Source: Eustoma russellianum
Lineage: Eukaryota; Streptophyta; Magnoliopsida; Gentianales; Gentianaceae
Direction of reading: 5' to 3'
DNA length: 64,000 bases
Assembly: GCA_036186865.1 (NCBI GenBank)
Contig: AP025043.1
Location: 35,797,657-35,861,656, forward strand
The notes below the pieces were generated by a model. It ran no database searches and had not been told where the DNA came from. It saw nothing but the letters and a program-made list of their open reading frames with translations. Both the position numbers and the translations under genes were made by a program. Within the stretch, counting starts at the first letter, position 1. Each line of letters begins with the position of its first letter. Of the stretch, positions 20,630-34,323 are shown one piece after another.

Positions 20630-21600
20630 TTATAATGTCCTATTCTTTCTTTCTACTACTCCATTTAATTGTGAAGTTCTACGTGGCGAAAACTCGTGTT
20701 TAATTCCTTTTTCTTTGTAAAATGAAATGATGTCCTTGTTTTTAAATTCACCGCCTTTATCGCTTCTTATCTTTTTCACATTGACACCATATTGATTTTC
20801 AAGTTGTTTTATTAGTTTAGCAATTTCAATAGCACTATCATCCTTATGTGCAAGAAATAAAGTCCAAGTATAACGAGAAAAATCATCAACGATCACACAA
20901 GCATAGTGACGTCCACCAAGACTCGTAGTGCGACTAGGACCAAACAAATCAATGTGTAATAATTCTAAAACTCTAGTCGTGTTAATTTCATTTTTAGGTT
21001 TTAGTGACTCGCGTGTTTGTTTGCCTTTTATGCAAGATTCACACAACTGAAAGTTATCTAAATCAAGTGTAGGCAATCCTCGTATTAGGTTCTTTCGTTG
21101 GAGTTTTTCAAGTGTGGAAATGCCAATGTGTCCTAAACGTCTATGCCATAAATTTACGTTAGGTTCATTTGACATGAAACACTTAACCTTAGCGTCTACC
21201 ATATCATCCATAGTAAGTGTAAATATGTTTCCTTCCCGTTTTCCTTTTAGCACTACTTCTCCAATTTTATTTATGATATTGCAATAGGGATGAGTAAAGC
21301 ATACATCGAAGCCATTATCAATAAATTGTGAAATGCTAAGAAGATTATAAGATAAGTTGCTTACCAAAAAGACATTGGAGATTTGAAGGGTGCTTGGGTT
21401 TCCAATTGTACCTTTTCCGATGATCTTGCCTTCATTGTTGTCTCCAAAGGTCACGGATCCCCCTTTTGTGACCTTCTTCAATTTTGTGAATAGGCTCGGG
21501 TCACCCGTCATGTGCCTCGAGCAACCACTGTCAAGGAACCATTTGATTGATGTATCTTTTGATGTGTGGGTTCCCTGCAATGTACGAGAATGATTTAGGT
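20630..21600 (-). pseudogene. pol: copia1 protease and integrase core (one open stretch of 317 codons)
   Basis: WFLDSGCSRHMTGDPSLFTK carries the Asp-Ser-Gly of the copia protease. LWHRRLGHIG and CESCIKGKQTR form the integrase HHCC domain; the core shows Asp in LLHIDLFGPSRTTSLGG, Asp in KIRSDKGGEFKN and Glu in NGVVERKNRTL, so D-D-E is intact. This is the best preserved part of copia1. It ends at a stop after NRTL. Confidence 0.93.
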
Positions 21601-22385
21601 ACCCTTTTAATTTTGGGTCCTTGCGAGTTAGTTATTAACCTCTTGGTAAAAGTACCTTTCGGTACCCATACTTAGGTTATCCTTCTCGGTCTAGTAAATG
21701 GCAAGAATGTAGATGAAGATGCAGTGTAGTAGACATGTGGTGAGTGCACTTTGGGCCTTTAGCCAAGAACTCCTTTATACGCATTATATGTAGGACGTTT
21801 TTGATATGTCCTTGTGTTAGTGTGCGTATTGCGTGATCTAGATGGATGAGATGAATGTCGTGTATGCATCACTTGTTTCTTCTCATATCTATATGGCACA
21901 AAATTGCATTTCGCAAGATATGAAGAAGAAGTATGACGAGATGAGGGGAGAGGGGGTCTTTGCGTCATCTTAGATGCCGTATTTGGTTTTGAAGTGTCTA
22001 CTTTCTTAGACAATACAAACTTGGTTGGTTTAATGGATACTTGATTTGTTTCAATTTATCCTAATCCCGTTTTATCACTATCATGCTTTTGTGATAAAAT
22101 AATGCGATTTAGCATGTTAGATCCGGTATCAAACTATTTCATCATTTTCTCTAAGTTCGTATTCCTTGGTTTCAAATTTGAAATCTCGGATTTCATTTCA
22201 TTATTTTGCGTGGTCAATGATGAGATCTCTGTTTTTAATGCATTAATGATGCATGACGACTCTTCTTTTGAATCGTTTAATTGAGCGACAAGATTCTCGT
22301 TAGAAGATTCTAACATCTTCTTGTCTTCAATTAATCGCTTCTTTTCTTTCGCTAGAGTTTTAGTAAATTTATGCAATTCTAAGTG
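21601..22385 (-). pseudogene. gag: copia1 gag C-terminal region (coiled coil and basic tail)
   Basis: Minus-strand: KFTKTLAKEKKRLIEDKKML then an Asn/Ser/Glu-rich heptad-like segment to LEKMMK, a TAG at 22134, and a Ser/Arg/His-rich tail (PPLPSSRHTSSSYLAKCNFV) ending at 21759. A further piece with VWVPKGTFTK and the link to protease runs to 21600. Coiled coils after the CCHC knuckle are known in Sirevirus gag. Copia2 keeps the same stretch intact. Confidence 0.82.
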
Positions 22386-23560
22386 CTAACTAAAAAGATC
22401 ATCATAAGAAGGCTCAGAGTCAGAATCAGAGTCAGATGATACCTCGTTTGATGCTTTGGACACAAAGCATACTTGTGCAGTCTCCTCTTCTGTTTCAGTC
22501 TCGGAATCCGATGTATCACTCCAAGTGGAAGCCTTAAGAGCTCTTTTCCTTTGCTTAGGATCTGAGACGAGTCTATTCTTGGTCCGTTCCTTGTCAGGGT
22601 GTTTGTTTGTTTGTTTGTCCTTATTAGGGCAGTCATATGATAGATGTCCAAGTTTACCGCATTCGTAACATTTAACATCCTTGTCATTTGTCTTGTTCTT
22701 ATTTCTCTTAGTAGCCTTAGTTTTGTTTCTAAACGACTTTATCATGAATTTTCTTAAACCTTTAGCCATTAAATTAAGTCATCGTTATCTGATTCAGAAT
22801 CACTATCTTCTACGTGATCGGAAGAAGTAGAGACGTATTCATTTGATTTAAATGCAATATCCTTATCTTGTTTTGATGATTCTGATTTCCTTATGGTGAG
22901 TTTGTTCTCATAAACCTTAAGTGATCCAATTAATTCTTCCATCTTGATTGACTTAGTTTCTTTGCTTTCTTCTATTGCCGTTACTTTAGGGTTCCACTCG
23001 GATGGAAGGCTTCGCAAGACCTTTTGTACCTTTTCCTGCATAGTAAAGGCTTTGCCAAGAGACTCAAGAGAATTGTAAATGTTAGTCAAGCAAAGATCAA
23101 TATCAACGATAGATTCATTTGGCAATAATTTAAATGACTTGAGTGTGGACATAAGCATGTTGATCTTGGACTCTTTTACTTGACTAGTGCCTTCGTGTTT
23201 CATTTATAGAATTCTCCACATTTCTTGAGCACTAGAACAATTTGAAACATAACTAGATTCACTTCTACTTAGTCCATTTAAAAGTAATTGCATAGCCCTA
23301 GCGTTCATGCTCAGTCTCTTTTTATCATCACTAGTATACTCTTGTCTATGCTTAACGACCTCTAGTGTGACTTCATCTACAGTGGATAATTTTGATGGAA
23401 CAAAAGGACCATCTTCTATAATTGACCAAAGATCAATATCAATTGCCATAAGGAAAAGTTTCATTCTTAACTTCCATTGAATGAAAGACTCACCGTCAAA
23501 GAGAGGAGGCCTTTGACTAGACATACCTTCTTGCTCGGTTTTGAAGTTTGTGGTTGCCAT
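22386..23560 (-). pseudogene. gag: copia1 gag N-terminal region with CCHC knuckle
   Basis: Starts at the ATG at 23560 (MATTNFKTEQEGMSSQRPPL), chosen because copia2 has the same start. FDGESFIQWKLRMKLFLMAI and LWSIIEDGP are the usual copia gag start. A TAA at 23204 and a frame change at 22769 interrupt it; the later frame gives the zinc knuckle CYECGKLGHLSYDC and an acidic Ser/Asp run (SSDSDSDSEPSYDD). A TAG at 22386 separates it from the coiled-coil part. Confidence 0.9.
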
Positions 23561-23602
23561 CTCACGTAGATCGTTGGATCCTTTTGATGTGAGTGTTACT
23601 GC

Positions 23603-23615
23603 TCTCTGATACCAC
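23603..23615 (-). promoter_or_regulatory. copia1 primer binding site
   Basis: On the minus strand, AGTGGTATCAGAG follows the LTR end CCTACA (LTR edge at 23617). This is the initiator tRNA-Met type site, separated by a couple of bases from the LTR. Confidence 0.88.
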
Positions 23616-24493
23616 TTGTAGGATCTGCAAGGCACCACTAGAAGGGGGGCTTGAATAGTGGGTGCGGAAAGTGTGGTTTTTAAAATAGTTTTAAACCAAG
23701 AACTCAACTTCTGAATACAGTTTTTGTTTTCAGGATCCGTTTTAAAATGTTTTGAAAACTAGGTTGTCGGTCTTCCAAAATTCTGAAATTTGGAGAGAAC
23801 TTAGCCTCAAATGTTCTGAGTATCTCCTAAAAATTTCATATTAAAATTCAACCTCTAACCCCTTGCAAAATCGTTGGTGGTCAGATTACGCAAATTTTCC
23901 AGAAACGGTAGTCTGATTTGAAAAATTAATTTCTATTTGTCCGTAACTCCAAATGTTATGAAAATTTAAAGACTAACCCCTTATTAGTTGTATTTAATTG
24001 AGTTGAAACAGTTTTGAAAAATTCTTTTGGGAAGTTAGTCAAATACGATTAAAGTCTGAACCTTTGCAAGCCTGAAAATCAGACTGCACTAGTCTCAGAA
24101 CTTGGGGCATTTGGATGACTTATACTTGTCCAAAAGGGTTGAAACTTGCATCAAAGAATCTTAAAATGTGTGGCTATAACTCTGGAAAGTTTCGTGATTT
24201 TTGAAATTCGTTTAATATTTTTACCAACGTGATTAAAAATGATAAACAGTGCTGAAACTGAAAGTAAGTGCTGAAAGTAAATAACACCAGGAATTTTATA
24301 CTGGTTCGGTTATAAACAACCTACTCCAGTCTTCGAGGACACCTTCCTCGGTTAGCACTAATCACACAACACAAAAAACACCTTACCACAGGGTTGATAG
24401 AGTTACACACGAACTCCAACCCTTTACAAACCTTGTATGAGAATACAATGAACACGAACACCACCACCTTGCAAGTGCAAGATTGATCACACC

Positions 24494-27400
24494 TGTAGAG
24501 AAAAAGGGGTTTAGTGATTTCAAAATGTATGATTTAAATATGCTTAAAAACGTGCTTGAAATAAATGTGCATGACATATTGCATATAACCTGCCTTATAT
24601 AGTTCATATATAATGTTGCCGTACTAACGAGCCATGAAGCGTTAAAGCTTACATCAAATGGCAAACATTTGTTGTTTTTATACTATTTTCAGGTGCCACC
24701 ATTAATGAACTAAACTAGTTCATCAAGTGAAGTACTTAGTTAATTAAACTAAGTAGTTCGTTAAAGGAAGCAACATTTGGACAAGGCACAAAGGCAACAA
24801 GACTAAGAAAGAAAAGTCTCCTCCTCCTCCTTCACCACATATATACACGCATATATATACATAAATATATATATATTCAGATTTTTTGAAAAAGGCACAT
24901 ATACATATGTTCCAACGTACTACCGACACGTTATATATTTTATATACGTACGTTAATGTCACACCGCCATACTTAACTCATATTTATGAGTATATTCAGG
25001 TCTTATATCATATGATATAAGTCATGGTGATGACAAATTAAATACGACACGTTAAAAGGTTCAAAACCGAAAATTGTCGTATCGGGCGAATACCGAAACT
25101 TTGCCAACGTGTCACGTACTTGCCATAAATAGATGGCCAGCCCCTACACTTCAAAAATACTCAAAAAGTTCGTGGGTATGATGTTATGTGCAGCCATAAA
25201 ATCATTCCATGTTGGCACACACAAATCACCCCACATTAAGGTCAAATTGTGGAGATTCCAATTTCAATTTTGTCACATGCATATGGCGCCACTTTAAGAC
25301 CAGCCAAGTGCTGAATATTAAAGTTTATATTATGTATATTATGTGTAACATAATATATATAACATGTGCAAAAAGTTGGAATTTAATTAGAGAAAAATCG
25401 GGTAATCAATAAACATCAAAAATTCGGTTTTCTACGTACACAACACATGGAACATTTTTGGCACATCATACGGCATGTATCTAGACACTTTTTACATATG
25501 TCATACATCTTAAAGTGTTCTAGAAAATGAAATTAAAGGATGATTGGAATATACCATGTGTGTATTATTAAATGTGCACTATTTTACAAAGTTTGCAAAA
25601 ATAAAATTCAGCACATGTACATACATATCACTATACCAGCTTGGTGGAGCCTATGTGGAGCCTTGTTGGCATATTGATTGGTCAAGAATCAAGCATACAA
25701 TGTTGGTGACTTAAAGAAAGAAGCTACAAAAGGTAATATTTCAAATTTTGTCACAATTGTGACACATGCTGAAAATTCAGCATGTGCACTAAAGTGCTGG
25801 CCGAATTTTACATGATTATGGCTCATATTTTGTGTCTTGATTAAGATGGATTAATTAGAAGACAATTTTGAAGTGTTTTAAATATTTTATGGAATAAAGA
25901 AAGTGATATTCTTGGATATCACACATGCTGAAAATTTCAGCATGTGTGCAATGCATCTAGGCGTTTTTAAGGCCTTGTTATTGTCTAGTTTTTATCCCAT
26001 AAAAGATGAAAATATCTTCTACTAAATGGTGATTCATTTTTAAGAGATAAATCAAAGAAAACATGGCAACATTTTGAAAAGAATACCCATGTATCACATG
26101 CTGAAATTTCAGCATGCAAAGTCTCTTAATGGCCGAATTTTTATGCCTTTTTGGAGAAAAATTATCTGTGCTTAATTTATGTGATGATCTTAGAAGTTAT
26201 GGTATTTATTCTATGGTGATTTTGGCACATGTTTTAGTGGAATTCTCAGATTTTCCTAGTCATCAAGTGATGACAACATTCAACCAATCAATGAGTGCCA
26301 AGTAAGCAAGAGTTTAATGATCATCCAATGAGCAAGTGCCAAGTAAGCAAGAACATGTCACAATGATGCAACATATTCTCCCAAGGACTTAGAAGATAAT
26401 TTTCAAGTGGGGAAGAGCATAGGGGGCGGCCAACAATGATAAGAAGAAGAGAAGAAAGCAAAACAAAAGCAAGACAAGTCTCACAAGTCCAAAAGTGCAA
26501 AAAGAGTCTTCCATTCCCTTCTTCTTCTACATCTTTCTTTCTTCTCTCTAAAATCCTATTGTACTTACATTCATATACTTGAATAGGCCTCATCTAGACC
26601 ACCACACATTCTTTATCTTTGTAAAAGATTGATCAAGGTGTGATCAATCTTCAATCTTGCAAGGTGGTGGTGTTCGTGTGCATTGTATTCATCATACAAG
26701 GTTTGTAAAGGGTTGGAGTTGGTGTGTAACTCCATCAAACCTGTGGTAAGGTGTATTTGTATTGTGTGATTAGTGTGAACTGAGGAAGGTGTTCCTCGAA
26801 GACTGGAGTAGGTTGTTTATAACCGAACCAGTATAAAATTCTTGATGTCATTTACTTTCAGCACTGATTTTCTGTTTCAGCACTGTTTACTGTTTTTAAT
26901 CACATTTGTAAAAATAGTAAACGAATTTCAAAAATCATGAAACTTTCAAAAAACATAGCCACACGTTTTAAGGTTCTTTTGGCATAAGTTTCAACCCTTT
27001 TAGACAAGTATAAGTCACCCAAACGTCCAACGTTCTGAGACTAGTGCAGTCTGATTTTCAGGCTTGCAAAGGTTGAGACTTTGATCGTATTTGACTAACT
27101 TCCCAAAAGAATTTTTCAAAAATATTTCAACCCATTCAAATGTAACACATAAGGGGTTAGTGGTTAAAATTTTAGAGCATTTGGAGTTACGTATAAATAG
27201 GAATAAATTTTTCAAATCAGTCTACCGTTTCTGCCAGATTCGCGCATTCTGACCACCAACGAATTTTCAAGGGGTTATAGGTTGAATTTAAATCTGAAAT
27301 TTTTAGGAGACACTCATAACATCTGAGGCTTAGTTCTCTCCAAGTTTCAGAATTTTTAAAGACCTGCAACTTAGTTTTCAAAATATTTTAAAACTGGTCC

Positions 27401-27516
27401 TGAAAACAGAAACTGTTTTTAGAAGTTGGGTTTTTGGTTCAAACTAATTTTAAAAACCACATTTTCCGCACCCACTATTCAACCCCCCCTTCTAGTGGTG
27501 CCTTGCAGATCCTACA
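24494..27516 (+). mobile_element. Sirevirus solo LTR 'S' (3023 bp)
   Basis: TGTAGAGAAAAAGG start, CAGATCCTACA end, plus strand, inserted in the opposite orientation in copia1's 5' LTR. Flanks ACACC (24489-24493) and ATACC (27517-27521) form a TSD with one change, and the host LTR reads through when it is removed. No primer site, gene or second LTR adjoins it. It keeps the dyads near 25750-26110, the perfect palindrome at 25002-25021 and the hairpin at 26625-26651. Confidence 0.9.
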
Positions 27517-28832
27517 ATACCTTGATCAATCTTTTACAACAATAAAGAGAGTATGTGATGGTCTATATGAAGCCTATTCAAGTATATGAATATGAATACA
27601 ATAGGCTTTTAGAGAGAAGAAATAAAGAGAGTGTAGAAGAGAAGATGGAAAACGTTTTTAATCTTGGAATTTGCAAGACTTGTTCTTGTATTTTGTTTGT
27701 TCACTTCTTTCCTTTTTATTCAAGTTGGCCGCCCCCTCAAGCCTTTTCTTCCTCTTGAAAATTATCTTCTAAGTCATTGGAAGAGTGTACGGCATCATTG
27801 TGACATGTCTTTGCTTACTTGGCATCTGCTCATTGGATGATCATTAATTAAGCTCTTGCTTACTTGGCACTCATTGATTGGATGGATGTTGTCATCACTT
27901 GATGACTAGATAAATCTGAAATTAAACCTCAAAAAGCATGTGCTAATTAGCCATAAACTTATTACCATAAGTCACGTAATCATCCTACATAATTAGCAAG
28001 ACAAATAACTTCAATATACCATGCAAAAATCGGCCATTACTCCTCTTGCACATGCTGAAATTTCAGCATGTGTAACATTTGTATTTCATGCAAAATATTG
28101 TCAAGTTTACTTTGATTTAATCCAAGAAATCAATCACCATTTAGTATAAGACATTCTTATCAATTTTGGAATAAAATTTGATCACCAATAGTGACTAGAT
28201 TTCGGCCAACATAATTACACACATGCTGAAATTTTCAGCATGTGTGATATTCAAAGATATCACCAAATTAATTCCATAATATGTTAAAAATATTGCCATA
28301 ACATCTTTCAATTAATCCACATGATTCAAGATAGTAAAATATTGTTGTACCTAACCTAAAATAGTACGGTATCTAGGGTTAGAATGAAGTGATGCAATAA
28401 AACGATATTTCAAAAGGAGAATATTTTTGGCTCCACCCACGTTTATTTCAAGGTCAAAGGAAAATAGTATTCTACCCCAAAGTGAAAATTATGAAGCATG
28501 TGAATTGATAATTTTTCCCAAGACTAACCATAATTTCGGCCTAGAAGGTTGGAGACTTTAAGTGGAGTTTCTTTTACTATAAGAAACTAACTCTTGTTAG
28601 AAAGCATGGAAAGTTATTATAGTATTTAAGTACTCTACTAAGTGAGGATTTAAAAAGTGAAAAGTGGGAAAGCACCTCTTCTTTCCCTTTTAGCCGCCGA
28701 TTTTTCTTTTGAAATGAGCCAAGAGAACTTAATCATTAATTCTAGCCACTTTTGGTCTAGCAACTTCAAAATTGTGGAAAGAATGTTTGCATGATATATT
28801 CATGCATATATGCAAAGTATTGGATATATATG

Positions 28833-31800
28833 TGTAGCGCCCCGCACCCCGGCCTAGCCGGATACGGTGCGCCTGCCGTACTTCACTACAGAGAGTACCA
28901 GACATCGATCCATAATGTATTTTAGTCCAGGTTAAAATATGTGGACTTTCATGCTTACATGTCAACAAGTAAGCAAAACCGAGGCAGAATAAAAACTTTC
29001 CAAATGAAAGCGTCTAAACATCCATCATCAGTCTTACAGACATGTTCTTAAAATGCGAAAATCCAAATTCCAATATTTTTCAACATAAATTCATAAAAGT
29101 TCCTCAATCATGACCATCTCATCATAATCCCTAAATCATCCTTCAATCGCTCTTCTACGGATAAGACACCCTAGGCTCGTCCTCGATCCACTTGACCCTT
29201 ATTTCCTGCGGTTTCTAGGAGGAAAAATAAAGGGTGAGCGACAACGTCACCAGCAAGTATACCATAAGCAATCATGCATTAAATGGAAAGTACACACAAG
29301 AACCAAGTTCCCCAAAATTCGGCTTAAAAACTTACCTGACCTTCCATCCGACACCCGTAAATAATCAGCTCATAACATATCAAGATTGAAAATTACCAAA
29401 GTCCATAGCTTATAAAACGATCATCACTCAATAAAGATCACAACTTATGGTAAGACCATCACTCAATAAAGATCATAGCTTAGGAGCTACCAAGTCATAA
29501 CAACTTAGCCTATGTATCATGAATAAGATCATAGCTTACGTAACAACAGTAATGAGATCGTAACTTAGGTAACGAAAGATAAGAGGATCATAACCTAAGT
29601 ATCATTACATCTAGCATTTGGCTAGCATCTCATTCCTTCAGTCAATAGCCACTATGGCAATAAAATCATCACTTAGCCATGAAGCAAGTAATAACACAGC
29701 ATAGTACAAATAGACTCAACATCATGCTCTCGACCATATGCAATGCGTATGAATATGCGAATGTAGTGCATAATGAAACCATGAAAATTTCTTCCTTTCG
29801 TTCTTTCATTCAAAACATCATCGTCAAGAAAAACAAGAGAGTATCCATATCTATTCACCCGGATCTGAGGCGATCACTTATTCCCTTCGAATCTATTATT
29901 CCCGAATTCGGAGCGGTAACGTCATCACTTATCAGGTCTATTCTCTCCGGGCCTGAACGGTCGATATCAGGTCTATTCTCTCTGGGCCTGAACGGTCCAT
30001 ACCATCAGATCAGTTAACCCCGGATCTGGAACGGGTCCTTACTGGTCAGGAAACACACGGTACCGGTGGGAAGCGTTCTTCTAAAAATAATATTTTCTTT
30101 AAAAACACTTTTTCATCTTTCTTTCTCATAAAATCAGTTCCATAAATCATGGAAATGACGATGATGCAATGTATGACATGTACTATGCAATTCATGACAT
30201 AATGCGTTACATATACACATACGTACTCTTATTCTTTAGGCTGGAAAATTTTTCCAGAATTATCATTCCATATGCACAGCCTCAAAACCTCGTGTTTTAG
30301 GCCCATTATCATGAGTTCTTGTCATAAATATGCATAAGAGTGTCTTTTCTATTCGTGATATAATTTTTGTGACGATACGGAACATGTAAGACACTTATTT
30401 TATTTAATTACGAAAAAAGGGCTACTGAATTTCAGCAATGCAGTGTCCTTTCTTTTACCTTTCATATAAGCCTATTAAGCTTTATTTAATTTGGGGGCAA
30501 CCTTGTAAAACTGCTATAGACATACCAATAATCAGTAGTCATAAGCCCAAACCATATAATTAAGTCTAAGCCCAACAAAACAAAGCCTCACAACAAGTTC
30601 TTTAATTCTACCCAAAATTCCAGATTAGTAACACCAACTTAACCTTGGTGATTACTTCTTAAAATAGTCATTGTAAGTTAAGTGGTTTACATGAAAACAC
30701 TCACATATGTCTTAAGTAATTGCCATAAAAGTTTCACGGAATTATGATATCGTTAAAGGGGACATTTATTCTTTTTCCCAAAATGGTTACATGCTGGATT
30801 CTGAGATGATCAATTTTACTACAAATTTTATTGTGACCAAACCGTAATTTCTTTTTCAAAAATTCCAACTCTCAATCTTAGAAAACACATAGGGCTATAA
30901 TCCTGCCAAAAATCAGCCTAATTGTATATTTTTAAGGTCTATTTCCGGGTCAATTATTAGGTCACATAAAATCTGTTCATTCCAGTAATTTCCAGCTTGA
31001 CCAGTTTTACTAAAAATTCCGTTAATAATAATCCGTAACTCCTTTTAACAACATTCCAACTCTTAAATTTACTAAACACATAGGGCTAGTGTCACGCTAA
31101 AAATTAGATAATTTAAATACTTATAAAGTCCCTTTTCAGGTCCCACAAGACGTCACAATTATCTGCCCTGTTCCAATCAACTCTGTTTGACCAGTTTTAC
31201 CAAAATCGTCATTAAGGATAATCCACTACTCCTTTTACCAACATTCCAACTCACACTTTTCATGGACACATAGGGATATTATTATACCAAAAATTAGCCA
31301 ATTGTAACATTCCTAAGGTTCATTTTCAGGGCGTTCAACCTGCTACAGAAAACTGTCCAGCTCCATCACTTCTGTTTGACCAGTTCTTACTAAATAATTC
31401 ATTAAGGACAAACCATAGCTCCTTTTATTGAACTTCCAACTCACACATTTACTACACACAGAAAGCTATCACCATACCAAAAATTAGCCAATTTGTACAC
31501 TCCTAAGGTTCATTTTCAGGTCACACAATCAGCTACACAAATCTGTCCAGCTCCAGTAGTTCCAGCACTTCTTCACGTTTATGGTTCAAGCATTTCCAAT
31601 CAACATCATTCCTTAAAATGACTTAATATCCATTAAATACACACTTCAACATAATGTTTCCAAGCCTCATAACATGCTTCAAACCATAAATAAACTGTTT
31701 ATAAATCATATCAAAACAGTCACACACATTCATACGATAAATCATTTGCTCATACCATCACTTTTCTTATAACAACTAGTTTTCATGTCTTGTACTTAGC

Positions 31801-33224
31801 ATCTTTAACTAAGATTAGTAGCCTAATAATGGCTAGTCATTCAAGCATGCACTTCAAAAATAAGGCAAGATTGGCTAGAGTATACTTGCCTCTTTGAACC
31901 TTAGAGCTTTTCCTTAGCATGAGCCTTGGTTGAAAAGGAGTGAAGTCTTCCTCCAACTTCATATATAGCCCACGTTTTGGAAGAAGAAATAGAAGGAACA
32001 TTAGCTATTATCTTAAGTGAAAACACAACTAAAGTGAGGCTATGATTCTCTTACCAAAATGAAACTTGAATGGAGCTAGCAATGAATCCACCCACCAAGA
32101 ATATTAGCTTCTCTTAGTGTCTTACAAAATCTTCATCTAGTGACCATCCTTTAGTGTCACGTTTTTGGCATGGAATACGAGATACAATGTGAGTTTTATC
32201 ATTTGCAATGTGGAAATTACTTAGGATATTCAACATGCAACTTACCTAGAGGATTCTTGAGGCTTGAAGATCTTGGATTTCTTGGCTCAACTAGCCGTGT
32301 ACTTTCATGGAGAAATAGAGAAGTCTCTTGCTCCATTGTGAATTCTTGAGGGTTGGAAGTAAGAGAGAATTCTAGGGTGTTCTTGGAATGAATTTTTCTT
32401 TATTTGGCTAAGGGTTAGCCGTGGGTATTGTTAAGGAAGAGGGGGTTTACCTTGGCTTGGTTAGGCTAATTAGAGTTAATTAGCCTTAGTTACTTTTAAC
32501 TAACCAAGGTTACTTTAATGCAACTATAGTTACTTTAATGCAACTAGAGTTACTTTAATTCAACTATAGTTACTTTAATTCAACTATAATTACTTTATGG
32601 CTAACCTAGGTTACTTTATCCAACAAGAGTTACTTTATGGGTTAACTTGAGTTACTTTAACCTTGTAGTTAATATAAAGTAACCATGGTAATTTTTGAAT
32701 TGTTTCTTGGTTAACCATGAAGGAAAACTGGCGGTTAGTCCTTGGGTAACCCCTTACCATGCTTAATTTCCTTAAATGACAAGTTATGTGGGTGGTTGTC
32801 CCCTAATTAATTAATAATTTCCCCTTTTTCTCTTCCTAGAATTTAACTAAGAAGAATTATGATCTTCCTTATACACATAGGGCCGAATTTTTGTGGGTGT
32901 TGGGGGAAAAATTACCCACTACTTACAACTCCTTAATTCCATTTGGGCCTATTTTAAGGAGGCCCTTAAGATTAACCTCTCTTATAATTTTGGGGAAAAA
33001 CCCTTTAAGGCCCTTTTTAACCTTATGGCCGAAATCTCTTAAGCCCTTAGGGTGAATTGGCCATGGTCCATAACTCATGCTTGAATGATTATATTGTTTG
33101 CTTATCAACATAAAATAAAAAAAGCACTATGGAAACTTAGTGAAATGCACTGGAAGGCAGTCACTTTATTAACTTACTTATATGGGTCTTCATGTACAAT
33201 ATTACTTCTCGTCGGGGTACAACA
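28833..33224 (-). mobile_element. Solo LTR 'D-prime' (4392 bp), minus strand
   Basis: On the minus strand it starts TGTTGTACCCCGACGAG (33224) and ends GGCGCTACA (28833). A perfect 5-bp TSD ATATG lies at 28828-28832 and 33225-33229. Its first 350 bases match the start of the element at 61011. It has an inverted AAAGTAAC-type array (32490-32700), inverted splice-like motifs near 32245, 32050 and 31893, and 190-bp repeats at about 30780-31560. Confidence 0.92.
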
Positions 33225-34306
33225 ATATGTATGTATACTTAGATATAGGCGTCATATTATACCTATAGATTTCGGTCTATGATGTGATATTGGCCTAGGG
33301 GACTTGAGTTCCATAAAAATGTATTTAAAAGATAATAATGGGAAATACACTTCATACCCACCATAGGTATAGTATATGAAAAATAGGTAAGCTATGATCA
33401 TGGATAGGATGCAATAGAATTGAACTTATGTAGGTATAAGTGCAACCACTTATATTTTCGGCCATGAGGCCTTATGGAGAAAATAATGGTTTCAAGACTC
33501 TTCATGCAATCCAAAAGGTGAACTATGATTAGGCCTTAAATGAGTGCTATAATTGTGCCCATGCACATGAGGGACCTTTTTTCCCCTCTCATAAGGAGGC
33601 TGCCGGATATACCCAAACCAAGAAGACTTTTCTCTCTCTCTTCATTTAACAAGGAATCTCATAATACATTCTTAACTTGTTATTATCCAAAAGGTTACCA
33701 AAGAGCAAGAGATTTTCCTCTCTTTTTCCCTCAAGGAATACGGCTAACATTAGCCAAGAGTTCTCATGAGGGACGTAAGACTACTTTTACTAAAAAAGGG
33801 TCCTAAATACTCAACTTAAATGCTTACAAAAGCAATATTATAAAGTGGTTTATGCATATAGTAGTCATACCATGATATTACTTAAGGTTGGATAACTCAC
33901 TAGAACCGTGAGTTACAAGAAAAAGGAGGGAATTATGGGATCAACTTTACCATTAACCTCTTCCTCAACTACCTAACAACTTTTCACTTAAACACCCTCA
34001 AAAGGCTACTAAAGCATGATGGAACAACCCAAAGGGGCTCCAACTGCCGGTTAACCATGGAGGAAGCCAAGAGTCACCTTACCCTTACTATGGTTACTTT
34101 ATCCTAACCACACATTAAAAAGTAACTCAAATTAGTGATGGTAGTAATCCCTAATGAGAAGGAACCATGCAAAGGAAAAGTTTCTTCCTTCCTTAAGGTC
34201 CCAACGGCTAAACCTTAGCCTAGTAAAGAAAATTCATCCCAAGAAAACCCTAGAACTCTCTCTTGCTCTCAACTCTCAAGAACTCACAAAGAGCAAGAAA
34301 TTTTCA

Positions 34307-34323
34307 TCTCTCTCTCTCTCTTC
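34307..34323. repeat. (CT)n microsatellite
   Basis: About eight CT dinucleotides inside LTR B, just upstream of the first donor-like motif at 34392, in a generally pyrimidine-rich stretch. Confidence 0.85.
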
